A stretch of DNA of 64,000 bases, from positions 1,736,001 through 1,800,000 of the forward strand of contig NZ_CP114598.1 of the NCBI RefSeq assembly GCF_030848305.1, read 5' to 3'. Under the pieces are notes generated by a model that was not told where the DNA came from, searched no databases, and saw only the letters and a list, made by a program, of their open reading frames with translations. The DNA comes from Akkermansia muciniphila. Its GTDB lineage: Bacteria > Verrucomicrobiota > Verrucomicrobiia > Verrucomicrobiales > Akkermansiaceae. Below are positions 56,868 through 64,000 of this stretch, piece after piece. The translations under genes and the position numbers were made by a program. The stretch's first letter is position 1; every line of letters begins with the position of its first letter.

Positions 56868-57404
56868 AAGCAGGGGTACTGCGAAACGCCATGATGCAGG
56901 AATCCATAACTACGGGCAATGAAAAAATCGTATGAGTAAAGAATGCCCGGGGCAAATGAGGCGGGAATTCGGGTGGCGGATTGCAAATCCGGAGGAGAAT
57001 TTTTTCCGCTTTATCTAGGAAAAGAACCCGTGGATAAAGCGAATTACGAAGGAAACGGAAAATATGGTGTCATGACCTGGCTTTCAAAAAAGTTATGGGG
57101 TTTATGGCGTGGATCATTTAATTCCAGTTATTTGAATTGTATCCGGATTTGCAATCCGGTATAATATGTTAGATATTGCAGATGTGCGGTTGATTTCAAA
57201 TTATTTGCATTTGTCGTTGTTGCAATCACGGTAAAATAAAGGAAACGGAGGTTGATGGAAGAAATGGAAAGTTTCCCGTAAGACGAAGGGGAAAACTCTA
57301 TCTCCGCTGTTGGCCCGCTGCTTTCTCCTTTCATAGTCCGGTCCGTGCTGTCTGAAGCCGCTCTTGCCTTGGAAGAGAGGACAAACGATGATTCTGGCAA
57401 CGTT
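56868..57404. other. Intergenic region carrying palindromic element B
   Basis: No gene apart from the repeat at 56976-57160. The remainder (57161-57404) is A/T-rich and probably holds the promoter of the HAD gene, but no pair of boxes is convincing. Confidence 0.4.
56976..57160. repeat. Palindromic REP/MITE-like element B
   Basis: Inverted ends CGGATTGCAAATCCG (56977-56991) and CCGGATTTGCAATCCGG (57143-57159), each itself an interrupted palindrome of type GGATT-N3-AATCC. An internal hairpin CGCTTTATC/GATAAAGCG (57007-57015/57033-57041) is present. About 185 bases, no ORF; sequence between the ends differs from element A. Confidence 0.65.
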
Positions 57405-58243
57405 ATGGATTCCGTCAAACTTATTGCGTCCGATATGGATGGGACGCTGCTTAAGGAAAGGGAGAGCTGGACCCTGCGTTTTTTCCCTTGTTTAAGGAGC
57501 TTGAGCTTCGCGGCATTCGTTTTGCGGCGGCAAGTGGACGCCAGTATGACGGGTTGCTACGAACCTTTGCCCCTGTGGCGGACCGGATGCTGTTCATTGC
57601 CGAGAATGGCGCCTATGCGGCGGAGGGGAGAGAAGAGTGGCTGCTTCTGGATATGGATCATGAAACGGTAGCCGGTTTGATTGCCGGGATCAGGCGCATT
57701 GAAGGGACCTGCATCGTCCTCGCAGGGCGGGATTCCGCATATATTGAGGACAAACAGCCGGAATTCGTCCGGGAGGCCCGCAAATATTACACACGCTGTC
57801 AAGAAGTGGGGAATCTGCTGGATGTGCAGGGGGACAGATTTCTGAAAATAGCAGTGTATGATTTTCTGGGCGCCGGGGAAAACAGTTATCCCCGGCTGAA
57901 GCATCTGGAACATGGTTTCCAGGTGGCGGTGTCCGGAGAGAAATGGATGGATATCAGCAGGAAAGAGGCCAATAAGGGGGCCGCCCTGGAATTGATTCAG
58001 CGGAAACTGGGAGTTTCTCCGGAGGAGACGATGGTGTTCGGGGATCAGATGAATGACGCCCCAATGATGCGGCAGGCGCGCTTCAGCTATGCCGTGGCGA
58101 ATGCCGTGCCGGAAATCCGTTCCATGGCTGCCCTCGAGGCGCCGTCCAATGAGGAAAACGGAGTGATGCAGATACTTGAAAAGATGTTGGAAGCCTGTTC
58201 TCCGCAGGAAAGGGCCGGGGATTGCAGAAGACCCCGTTCCTAA
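57405..58243 (+). pseudogene. Cof-type HAD-IIB phosphatase gene with frameshift in a T6 run
   Basis: Two frames make up one Cof-like protein of ~279 residues. The N-terminal part from ATG 57405 has the nucleophile motif IASDMDGTLLK. The second frame, from about 57485, continues with LFKELELRGIRFAAASGRQY (motif II) and ends with EANKGAALELIQRKLG (Lys) and MVFGDQMNDAPMM (motif IV). The shift lies at TTTTTT 57479-57484: one more T would join WTLRFF to PLFKEL. As written, the first frame stops at 57671 and lacks the rest of the enzyme. Slippage at the T run, a true mutation or a read error are all possible. The family dephosphorylates sugar phosphates or cofactors. Confidence 0.78.
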
Positions 58244-58270
58244 TTGCCAGGGAGGAATGAAATCAGGGTT

Positions 58271-58459
58271 ATGCTGATGTTCTTGTCAGATTTTTTTGAG
58301 ATGCTGGTGATGGCCGTGTTCGCTTGCATAGGCGGTGTTTTTCTGGGAATGGGCTTTCTGCTGCTCAAGTTGGCGGGAATTTTTTTGGGAATATTGGCGG
58401 GGTGCATTATTTTGATGGAAGCGGCCGGGAGGTGGATGTTCCATTTGATGGGAGCATAA
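58271..58459 (+). CDS. Small membrane protein
   Basis: 62 residues, almost entirely hydrophobic: two predicted membrane helices (about 6-30 and 31-52) with Gly-rich faces (CIGGVFLGMGFLLLKLAGIFLGI). No known family seen. It begins 28 bases after the HAD gene and may share its transcript. A GGAGG at ~58250 is rather far upstream, so the start is not certain. Confidence 0.45.
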   Translation: MLMFLSDFFEMLVMAVFACIGGVFLGMGFLLLKLAGIFLGILAGCIILMEAAGRWMFHLMGA

Positions 58460-58732
58460 TCCTGTTATTCGCGGCAATGAAGGGGGCGCTTCCCGTTGTC
58501 GGCTGGTGCCGCTCCGCGTTTTCACCGGAAAATGCCCGGTTTGCCTTCTGCGCGCAGGGGAAAATCTTCCCTCAGGATTCCGTTGGCGCCTCCATGAAAC
58601 GGACTTGTTGCCTTTGTACTGTCTGGCAGGGCGGGAGACGGAATTTCCCCGTCTCTCCCGTCAGCATGAAAGCTGTTGCCCTTTTTAGTTTTGCTTTTCC
58701 GGAATGTCTGTGGTACATCCGTGCCAGACGTC
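58460..58732. other. Gap upstream of nuoA
   Basis: About 270 bases with no credible gene; presumably contains the nuoA promoter, not identified. Confidence 0.3.
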
Positions 58733-59113
58733 ATGAATCAGGAATTTTTTTCAGTGCTCGTGCAGGTGGCGGCCGCCCTGGGGCTGGCCGGCATGATCTT
58801 GTTGCTCAGTATCTTGATGGGCAAACGTTCTTCCGTGCGCAAACCTGCGGACATCCCCTATGAATGCGGGATGATTCCCATGGGGGAAGGTGCCCCCATG
58901 TTCTCCGTAAAATTCTATATGGTGGCCATGCTCTTTGTCATTTTTGACTTGGAAGTAGTATTCCTCTATCCCTGGGCCGTCAATTTCCGGGACTATATTA
59001 TGATGAATCCGGAATCGTTCACGGCCATGTGCATTTTTATCGGCATTTTGCTGGTGGCCTACCTGTATGCGCTGGGCAAGGGTGCTCTGAACTGGCACCA
59101 CGATCCCCGTTGA
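58733..59113 (+). CDS. nuoA: NADH-quinone oxidoreductase subunit A
   Basis: 126 residues from ATG 58733; upstream in-frame codons lack similarity. Three membrane helices; the conserved cytoplasmic loop has KPADIPYECGMIPMGEG with YECG, then SVKFYMVAMLFVIFDLEVVFLYPWAV, the NuoA/ND3 signature. It is a membrane subunit of complex I. It stands alone here with its own terminator, away from nuoB and other subunits, which must lie elsewhere. Confidence 0.94.
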   Translation: MNQEFFSVLVQVAAALGLAGMILLLSILMGKRSSVRKPADIPYECGMIPMGEGAPMFSVKFYMVAMLFVIFDLEVVFLYPWAVNFRDYIMMNPESFTAMCIFIGILLVAYLYALGKGALNWHHDPR

Positions 59114-59135
59114 CCGTTTTTGTTCCTTCTCCCTG

Positions 59136-59169
59136 ACGCCGTGTTCCATGAGGAATACGGCGTTTTTTT
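59136..59169 (+). terminator. Rho-independent terminator of nuoA
   Basis: ACGCCGT-G-TTCC/GGAA-T-ACGGCGT hairpin (59136-59163) with one internal mismatch and a T-run. Confidence 0.88.
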
Positions 59170-59257
59170 ATGTGAAAGAAAAATTGCTTTGGAAAAATGG
59201 CGGGGGTGAAATATCCGTAAATCCTGTCCTTTTCCCGGATGACTTTTTTGCATGTAA

Positions 59258-59278
59258 CATCTTATTGTATAAAAGATG
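59258..59278. repeat. Short inverted repeat upstream of an MFS gene
   Basis: CATCTT and AAGATG arms separated by 9 A/T-rich bases that include a TATAAA-like sequence, about 60 bases before the MFS start; could be an operator. Weak. Confidence 0.3.
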
Positions 59279-59336
59279 ATTTCTCTTGCCAGGAAAAGGG
59301 AGTAGGGGTAGCGTTTGCGCAGTCAGGAAATGCAGC

Positions 59337-60497
59337 ATGAATGTGCCTCTTCCCAAAACCACGCAAGGTGTTTACCGCCTGTCGGTCAGCGCCTTTTATT
59401 TTCTTCAGGGTTTGGTATTCGCCAGTTGGGCCTCCCGCATCCCGGATATTAAAAGCGCATTGGGGATGAACGATGCCGACCTGGGCTCCGTGCTCTTTGC
59501 CGTTCCGGTGGGGCAGATGTCCGCCATGGTGCTGTCCGGTTACCTGGTTGGCCGCTGCGGCAGCCGGAAAATACTGATGGCGGCATCCGTCTTTTATCCT
59601 GCCGTGCTTGTATGCCTGGGGATGGCGGGGTCTTTCTGGGAACTGGCGGCCGGGTTGTTTTTCTTTGGGGTAGCCGCCAATCTGACGAATATATCCGTCA
59701 ATACGCAGGGAGTGGGAGTGGAACGGCTGTACCAGTGCAGCATCATGGCCCGGTTTCACGGGTTATGGAGCCTGGCGGGTTTTTTCGGCGCTTTGCTGGG
59801 AGCTGCCATGGTGGACTGGCATATCTCTGCGGAGACGCACTTCATCGCCATTTTTCTGATATGCATGATTATTCTGGCCGTTTTTTCCCCCTCTCTTCTG
59901 CCGAGGGATGCCCGGCGTTCCTCCTCCCAGGGCGGCGGCATGTTCCGGAGCATGGATGCCTATGTACTGCTCATCGGGCTGATCGCCTTCGGAAGCATGG
60001 TGAGCGAAGGAACCATGTTTGACTGGAGCGGCGTGTACTTTGAAAGCGTGGTAAACCCCGGCCCGGGGCTGGTGCAGATGGGCTACGTGGCATTCATGAG
60101 CACCATGGCCCTGGGGCGTTTTACGGCAGACCGCCTGGTGATGCGCTTCGGGCCTGTGCGGGTTCTGCGCGCCAGCGGCATCCTCATTTCCTCCGGGTTG
60201 CTGGTCTCCGTCCTGTTCCCGATGTTGTGGTCAGCCACGCTGGGCTTCCTGCTGGTGGGGTTTGGCACCTCTTCCATTGTCCCGCTCTGCTACAGCATGG
60301 CCGGGAAATCCCGGAAAATGATTCCCAGCATGGCGCTGGCTTCCGTCTCTACCATCGGCTTTCTGGGATTCCTGCTGGGGCCTCCGGTCATTGGGCATAT
60401 CGCCCATGCTTCTTCCCTCCGGTGGTCCTTCTCCCTGATTGCCCTGGTTGGACTGGGGACGGCTTTCATTGCCCCTTATCTCAAGAAATATAGGTAA
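59337..60497 (+). CDS. MFS transporter (YbjJ-like)
   Basis: 386 residues from ATG 59337 (an earlier in-frame ATG at 59286 would precede any similarity). About twelve hydrophobic segments. FLQGLVFASWASRIPDIKSALG at the N-terminus, SGYLVGRCGSRK (loop 2-3) and NLTNISVNTQGVGVER, MARFHGLWSLAGFFGALLG are recognisable in the YbjJ-like branch. Substrate unknown. A tRNA gene follows on the opposite strand. Confidence 0.83.
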   Translation: MNVPLPKTTQGVYRLSVSAFYFLQGLVFASWASRIPDIKSALGMNDADLGSVLFAVPVGQMSAMVLSGYLVGRCGSRKILMAASVFYPAVLVCLGMAGSFWELAAGLFFFGVAANLTNISVNTQGVGVERLYQCSIMARFHGLWSLAGFFGALLGAAMVDWHISAETHFIAIFLICMIILAVFSPSLLPRDARRSSSQGGGMFRSMDAYVLLIGLIAFGSMVSEGTMFDWSGVYFESVVNPGPGLVQMGYVAFMSTMALGRFTADRLVMRFGPVRVLRASGILISSGLLVSVLFPMLWSATLGFLLVGFGTSSIVPLCYSMAGKSRKMIPSMALASVSTIGFLGFLLGPPVIGHIAHASSLRWSFSLIALVGLGTAFIAPYLKKYR

Positions 60498-60529
60498 TCA
60501 CTGTTAATGATATGCCTCTATTATGAACA

Positions 60530-60614
60530 TGGTGCGCCTGGCAGGACTCGAACCTGTACGCCTTTCGGCACCAGATCCTAAGTCTGGCGCGTCTACCAAT
60601 TTCGCCACAGGCGC
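60530..60614 (-). tRNA. tRNA-Leu (anticodon UAG)
   Basis: On the minus strand the acceptor stem GCGCCTG pairs with CAGGCGC, the D-arm, the anticodon arm CCAGA-CTTAGGA-TCTGG (anticodon TAG), a long class II variable arm, TTCGAGTC in the T-arm and an encoded CCA (60532-60530) are all present. 85 nt including CCA. Reads CUA-type leucine codons. Confidence 0.96.
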
Positions 60615-60955
60615 GACGAACGGACGGACGCACTCTGCCATACCGGACTCTGACGTTCAAGATTAAACAGGAGTTTTTGCCTTTGACGCGCTTGCTGTAA
60701 GCGCCTGTGGTGAGAACCCATGGGAAAGTCGGCTGCCCTGTTGGGCGTCTTCTTTCTGGCGGCCGGAGAAAGGCAGGCTTTGTCTTAGGCTGGTGTTGCC
60801 CGCCTGTCATGGTTCCGGAGCGCATATTTCCCTTATGAGAAGTGCGAGGCTAATGCCAAAAAACGGCGCGTGAAATTAAGAAGAAGGTTGTTGGGCCGGC
60901 TAAAAACAGTCCTGAACCGGAGGATGGAATATCCCGCATGTTTTCGCGGGCAGGC
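60615..60955. other. Gap between tRNA-Leu and a membrane protein gene
   Basis: About 340 bases with no credible gene. A small hairpin CCCGC/GCGGG at ~60935-60952 lies just after the end of the neighbouring minus-strand gene, but no T-run follows, so it was not called a terminator. Confidence 0.3.
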
Positions 60956-61336
60956 TCACCCCATGATTTGCTCCGGAAAGGGGAATAGTTTCACGAACAG
61001 GAAGTCCAGCATCCCCAGGCACAGGGCGATGCAGACGGCTTTTTTAGGGGGTAGCAGAGGCGTTGTTTTCAGCCAGGCGACGATGCCGGCGTGAACCGCC
61101 AGGGAGATGCCCACAGACCACCAGAAGAACGGAATGCCCGTCATGGCGAAGAGGGCCGCCAGCGGGTAGGTGAACGCCAGAAAGAGTTTCATGACAGCTT
61201 CCCATTCATGCCCGCGCACCATCATCAGCTGCTTGGACAGAAGGGAGACATACAGGCAGGAAGGGACCACGACGCACAGGATGAGGGAAACAAGCCCTTT
61301 TTTTGCATACCGTTCTTCCTGTGTGGGAATGTACAT
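60956..61336 (-). CDS. Small multi-pass membrane protein of unknown function
   Basis: 126 residues with about four hydrophobic helices (residues ~14-36, 47-67, 69-88, 95-116). The N-terminus has QEERYAKKG. I recognise no family. Its start is 87 bases from the uvrB ATG on the opposite strand; the two may share a divergent promoter region. Confidence 0.6.
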   Translation of the reverse strand: MYIPTQEERYAKKGLVSLILCVVVPSCLYVSLLSKQLMMVRGHEWEAVMKLFLAFTYPLAALFAMTGIPFFWWSVGISLAVHAGIVAWLKTTPLLPPKKAVCIALCLGMLDFLFVKLFPFPEQIMG

Positions 61337-61422
61337 GCCGCATATACTGGGTCAGGAGGGGGAAATTGTCAAACATTGTCCTAGCCCGGCGGCACGGGGT
61401 CTTTATACTGACGGCATCGCGT

Positions 61423-63564
61423 ATGTCGTCTTTTGAGTTGAATTCCTCCTTCAAGCCTTCCGGGGATCAGGAGCAGGCCATCGGCAAGCTGCTCAAATCT
61501 CTGGAGGCGGGAAACAAGCACCAGGGGCTCCTGGGAGTGACCGGAAGCGGCAAAACATTCACCATGGCGAATTTGATTGCCCGGATGAACAGGCCCACGC
61601 TGGTGATTTCCCATAACAAGACGCTTGCCGCGCAGCTTCATTCGGAGCTGAAGAGCTTCTTTCCGAATAACGCGGTGGACTACTACGTTTCCTATTTCGA
61701 TTATTACCAGCCGGAGGCGTATATCGCCAGCTCCGACACCTATATTGAGAAGGATTCCGCCATTAATGACGAGTTGGACCGCCTGAGCCTGAATGCCATG
61801 AATTCCCTGATGACGCGGCGGGACGTGATTGTGGTGGCGTCCGTTTCCTGCATTTACGGCCTGTCCACTCCGGAGGATTACAGGAACCTGACGCTGCGCA
61901 TGCGCGAGGGGGACGTCATGGACCGGGACGTATTTCTGAAGCATCTGGTGGAACGCCTGTTCGAGCGGCAGGATTTTGATTTTACCCGCGGCACGTTCCG
62001 CGTGCGCGGGGAGGTGGTGGAGGTGTTTCCCGCCTATTCGGAAGGTGAGGCAATCCGCGTGGAGTTTTTCGGCGACGAAGTGGAGCGGGTTTCTTTGATC
62101 GACTCCGCCACCGGGCGCGTGAGGGAGCGGCTGGGGAGCTACACGTTTTTTCCGGCCAAACAGTATGTGGCCGCTCCGGAGAAGCGGGCGGCGGCGTTGA
62201 AGGCTATCCGGGAGGAGCTGGAGGACCGCATAGGCTGGTTTGAGAAGCATGGGCGCCTTCTGGAAGCGCAGCGGCTGAAATTGCGCACGGATTATGATTT
62301 GGAGCTGATAGAAGAGCTGGGTTTCTGCAAGGGGATTGAGAATTATTCCCGCCATTTGTCCGGCCGCCTGCCCGGAAGCGCGCCGTCCACCCTGCTGGAT
62401 TTCTTTCCCAAGGATTCATTGACCCTGATTGATGAAAGTCATGTGGCGGTGCCGCAGCTGGGCGGCATGTACGAGGGGGACCGGAGCCGAAAAAATATTC
62501 TGGTGGAGCATGGTTTCCGTCTGCCCAGCGCCCTGGATAACAGGCCCTTGAAATTCCATGAGTTTATGGAAAGGCAGAACCAGATAGTGTATGCTTCCGC
62601 TACTCCGGGGCCGTTTGAACTGGTGAATTGCCGTGCGGATAATAAGACGTATATTCCCGTGCGCCGTGCCGCCAGATCCGGAGAGAAGGCTCCGGAAGGG
62701 TTCAAAGGAATCCTGTTTACCTCCCCCAAAGACATTCGCGTCACTCCCAGCCCATCCACGGAACCGGTGGAAAAATTTGACCCTACCAGGCGTTCCACTC
62801 CTCTGATTGTAGAGCAGATTATCCGGCCTACCGGGCTGCTGGAGCCGAAGATTACCATCCGCCCGTTGAAAGGGCAGATTGACGAGACGATTGCCATGTG
62901 CAATGAACGCGTCGCCAAAAATGAACGCGTGCTGGTTACGACGCTGACCAAGAAGACGGCGGAAGATTTGACGGAGTACCTGAGAGGGGTAGGGTTGAAG
63001 GTGTCCTATATTCACGCGGATGTGGATGCGATTGAGCGCGTGGAAATTTTGCGTGCTTTGAGAGCCAGGAAGATAGATGTTCTGGTAGGTATTAACCTGC
63101 TCAGGGAAGGGCTGGATTTGCCGGAAGTTTCCCTGGTGTGCATTCTGGATGCGGACAAGGAGGGGTTTTTGCGCAATGAGACGTCCCTGGTGCAGACGGC
63201 GGGCCGCGCCGCGCGGCATTTGAATGGAGAGTGCGTCCTGTTTGCGGATGTGATGACGGATTCCATCAAACGGCTGGTTGAGCTGACGGATTACCGCCGG
63301 GGCATTCAGGAGAGATACAACCGGGAACACGGCATTGTTCCCCAGACGGTGAGCCGTTCCGAACAGGGGCAGTTGAAGTTGTATGCCGAGGATGATGATG
63401 AGTCCTTCCGCGTAGCGGAGGATGAAGCCGGGTATGGGCTGGAAGAACGCATCGCCAGGCTGGAGGCGGAAATGAAGGAGGCTGCTTCCCATTTGGAATT
63501 TGAACGCGCCGCCTTGATTCGGGATGAAATCAGAAGAATGCGCGGAGACGGCAAAAAAGCATGA
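61423..63564 (+). CDS. uvrB: Excinuclease ABC subunit B
   Basis: DNA-damage recognition subunit of nucleotide excision repair, loaded by UvrA. 713 residues from ATG 61423 (frame open further up to 61303, without similarity). Walker A GVTGSGKT (~38-45), the beta-hairpin YYVSYFDYYQPEAYI, DESHVAVPQLGGMYEGDRSR, VGINLLREGLDLPEVSL, QTAGRAARHLNGECVLFAD and a C-terminal UVR domain (ERIARLEAEMKEAASHLEFE) are all present. Between YASATPGPFEL (~399) and VEQIIRPTGLLEP (463) there are ~63 residues where most UvrB proteins have about 10-15. The insertion includes YIPVRRAARSGEKAPEG and KFDPTRRSTPLI. This may be a lineage trait. Confidence 0.95.
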   Translation: MSSFELNSSFKPSGDQEQAIGKLLKSLEAGNKHQGLLGVTGSGKTFTMANLIARMNRPTLVISHNKTLAAQLHSELKSFFPNNAVDYYVSYFDYYQPEAYIASSDTYIEKDSAINDELDRLSLNAMNSLMTRRDVIVVASVSCIYGLSTPEDYRNLTLRMREGDVMDRDVFLKHLVERLFERQDFDFTRGTFRVRGEVVEVFPAYSEGEAIRVEFFGDEVERVSLIDSATGRVRERLGSYTFFPAKQYVAAPEKRAAALKAIREELEDRIGWFEKHGRLLEAQRLKLRTDYDLELIEELGFCKGIENYSRHLSGRLPGSAPSTLLDFFPKDSLTLIDESHVAVPQLGGMYEGDRSRKNILVEHGFRLPSALDNRPLKFHEFMERQNQIVYASATPGPFELVNCRADNKTYIPVRRAARSGEKAPEGFKGILFTSPKDIRVTPSPSTEPVEKFDPTRRSTPLIVEQIIRPTGLLEPKITIRPLKGQIDETIAMCNERVAKNERVLVTTLTKKTAEDLTEYLRGVGLKVSYIHADVDAIERVEILRALRARKIDVLVGINLLREGLDLPEVSLVCILDADKEGFLRNETSLVQTAGRAARHLNGECVLFADVMTDSIKRLVELTDYRRGIQERYNREHGIVPQTVSRSEQGQLKLYAEDDDESFRVAEDEAGYGLEERIARLEAEMKEAASHLEFERAALIRDEIRRMRGDGKKA

Positions 63565-63919
63565 AGGAGGAGTGTTTGTCTGAATTCAATTTCCGGCAAT
63601 ACGACTGTTCCATGCTTCTTTCCTGCTCTTCGCATCCCTGTTTTTTGGGGACGATGTGATGTTCGAGTGATCGCTTAATTGCTGAAAGAGATGTGAGGGT
63701 GTGACGCTAACGCAGATTAGAAATCCGTTGTTATCCGCAACGCCTGTTCATATGCTAAAATCGTTTATAATGAGAAAAATACCTCTGATCCAGGAATAAG
63801 CAGCAACATTTTCATGCACGCTTGAATATGCGTAAATGGCCCTTTTAGAACATTTTACCTTGACAACGGATTTCTAATCCGTTAGCAAATAGACGGCAGT
63901 TTTGCCCCCCCTGTTTGCC
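63565..63919. other. Intergenic region with palindromic element C
   Basis: No gene before 63920. It holds the repeat at 63705-63891; no terminator for uvrB was recognised. Confidence 0.45.
63705..63891. repeat. Palindromic REP/MITE-like element C
   Basis: Left end GCTAACG and GATTAGAAATCCGTTGT (63706-63731), right end ACAACGGATTTCTAATCCGTTAGC (63863-63886) read as inverse, each built on GGATT-N3-AATCC with core AGA/TCT (the left copy has one change, A for G). About 187 bases, no ORF. Middle sequence differs from elements A and B. Confidence 0.65.
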
Positions 63920-64000
63920 ATGTTCTCTGTTTCGTTTGCCCTGATCATCATCTGCTCTCTGTTTGTTTTATGGAAAATGCCCGTAAAAGAACACGCCGTC
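63920..64000 (+). CDS. Possible start of a gene running off the right edge
   Basis: Open frame from ATG 63920 to the edge (27 codons) with a hydrophobic N-terminus (FALIIICSLFVLW). An alternative ATG in another frame at 63968 gives a basic start. Too short to judge; recorded because the frame is uninterrupted. Confidence 0.25.
   Translation, partial: MFSVSFALIIICSLFVLWKMPVKEHAV

Noticed and set aside
60605-60710. GCGCCTGTGG from the tRNA-Leu 5' end repeated in inverse orientation at 60701-60710, as a possible attachment site
   Set aside because: Only 10 bases, inverse orientation and no integrase nearby; att sites would be longer direct repeats.
1-64000. CRISPR arrays, rRNA genes, prophage or complete insertion sequences
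   Set aside because: No regularly spaced direct repeats, rRNA segments, transposase, integrase or phage structural genes were seen in the window.

Overview
The window looks like chromosomal DNA of a Verrucomicrobium, most probably Akkermansia or a close relative. This is inferred from gene content, not from a database match. Three type IV pilin-like proteins resemble the Verru_Chthon pseudopilin cassette. Mucin-oriented secreted enzymes are present (BNR sialidase, SGNH esterase, M60-like peptidase, GH3 enzyme), as is a very large autotransporter with autotransporter-associated repeats. Lipid A and LPS genes mark a Gram-negative envelope, and pyruvate formate-lyase marks an anaerobic fermenter. 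Recognisable Shine-Dalgarno sequences are scarce, so several starts rest on protein homology.

Layout. 1-2 kb (minus): prepilin peptidase cut by the window edge, overlapped by a LOG-family protein. 2.2-4.9 kb (plus): rpoA, rplQ and fabD with clear terminators. 5.2-7.3 kb (minus): HAD phosphatase and LptF/LptG-type permease. 7.6-14.4 kb (plus): a coupled module of serine-less alpha/beta hydrolase, OmpA-like protein and HAD hydrolase, then a membrane-anchored M60-like peptidase and an MFS exporter. 14.5-17 kb (minus): PAS-PAS-PP2C phosphatase and an ECF-type sigma factor. 17-22.9 kb (plus): secreted nuclease/phosphatase-fold protein, three pseudopilins, lipoate-ligase-like protein, aldo/keto reductase. 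23-28.1 kb: ion-pumping pyrophosphatase and a frameshifted GH3 gene. 28.3-34.9 kb: a full trp operon (E-GD-C-F-B-A). 35-44.8 kb: a palindromic element and a 3152-residue autotransporter. 44.9-52.2 kb: osmC-like, metX, rpmJ, lipid A acyltransferase, GT9, pflA and pflB. 52.6-58.5 kb: small ORF, SGNH esterase, sialidase, ankyrin protein, frameshifted HAD gene, small membrane protein. 58.7-64 kb: lone nuoA, MFS transporter, tRNA-Leu(UAG), membrane protein, uvrB, and a possible gene entering from the right edge.

Most notable finding: a complete ribosome-mediated attenuator precedes trpE. It has a consensus promoter, a 35-codon leader ORF with tandem Trp codons, a 10-bp antiterminator and an overlapping terminator, all with the spacing of classical Trp attenuation. 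The promoter lies so close to the leader ATG that leaderless translation is suggested. Second: three intergenic palindromic elements of about 185-205 bp, each bounded by inverted copies of GGATT-N3-AATCC, look like a dispersed REP/MITE-type family. One of them lies just upstream of the giant autotransporter. Two genes (GH3, HAD) are each broken by a single-base shift, one of them in a T6 run. UvrB carries an insertion of roughly 50 residues at a normally compact site.

Functional links: the sialidase and SGNH esterase are adjacent and could act together on O-acetylated sialic acids. The sigma factor and PP2C phosphatase could form a partner-switching regulator. The window-edge prepilin peptidase is a candidate processor of the pseudopilins.
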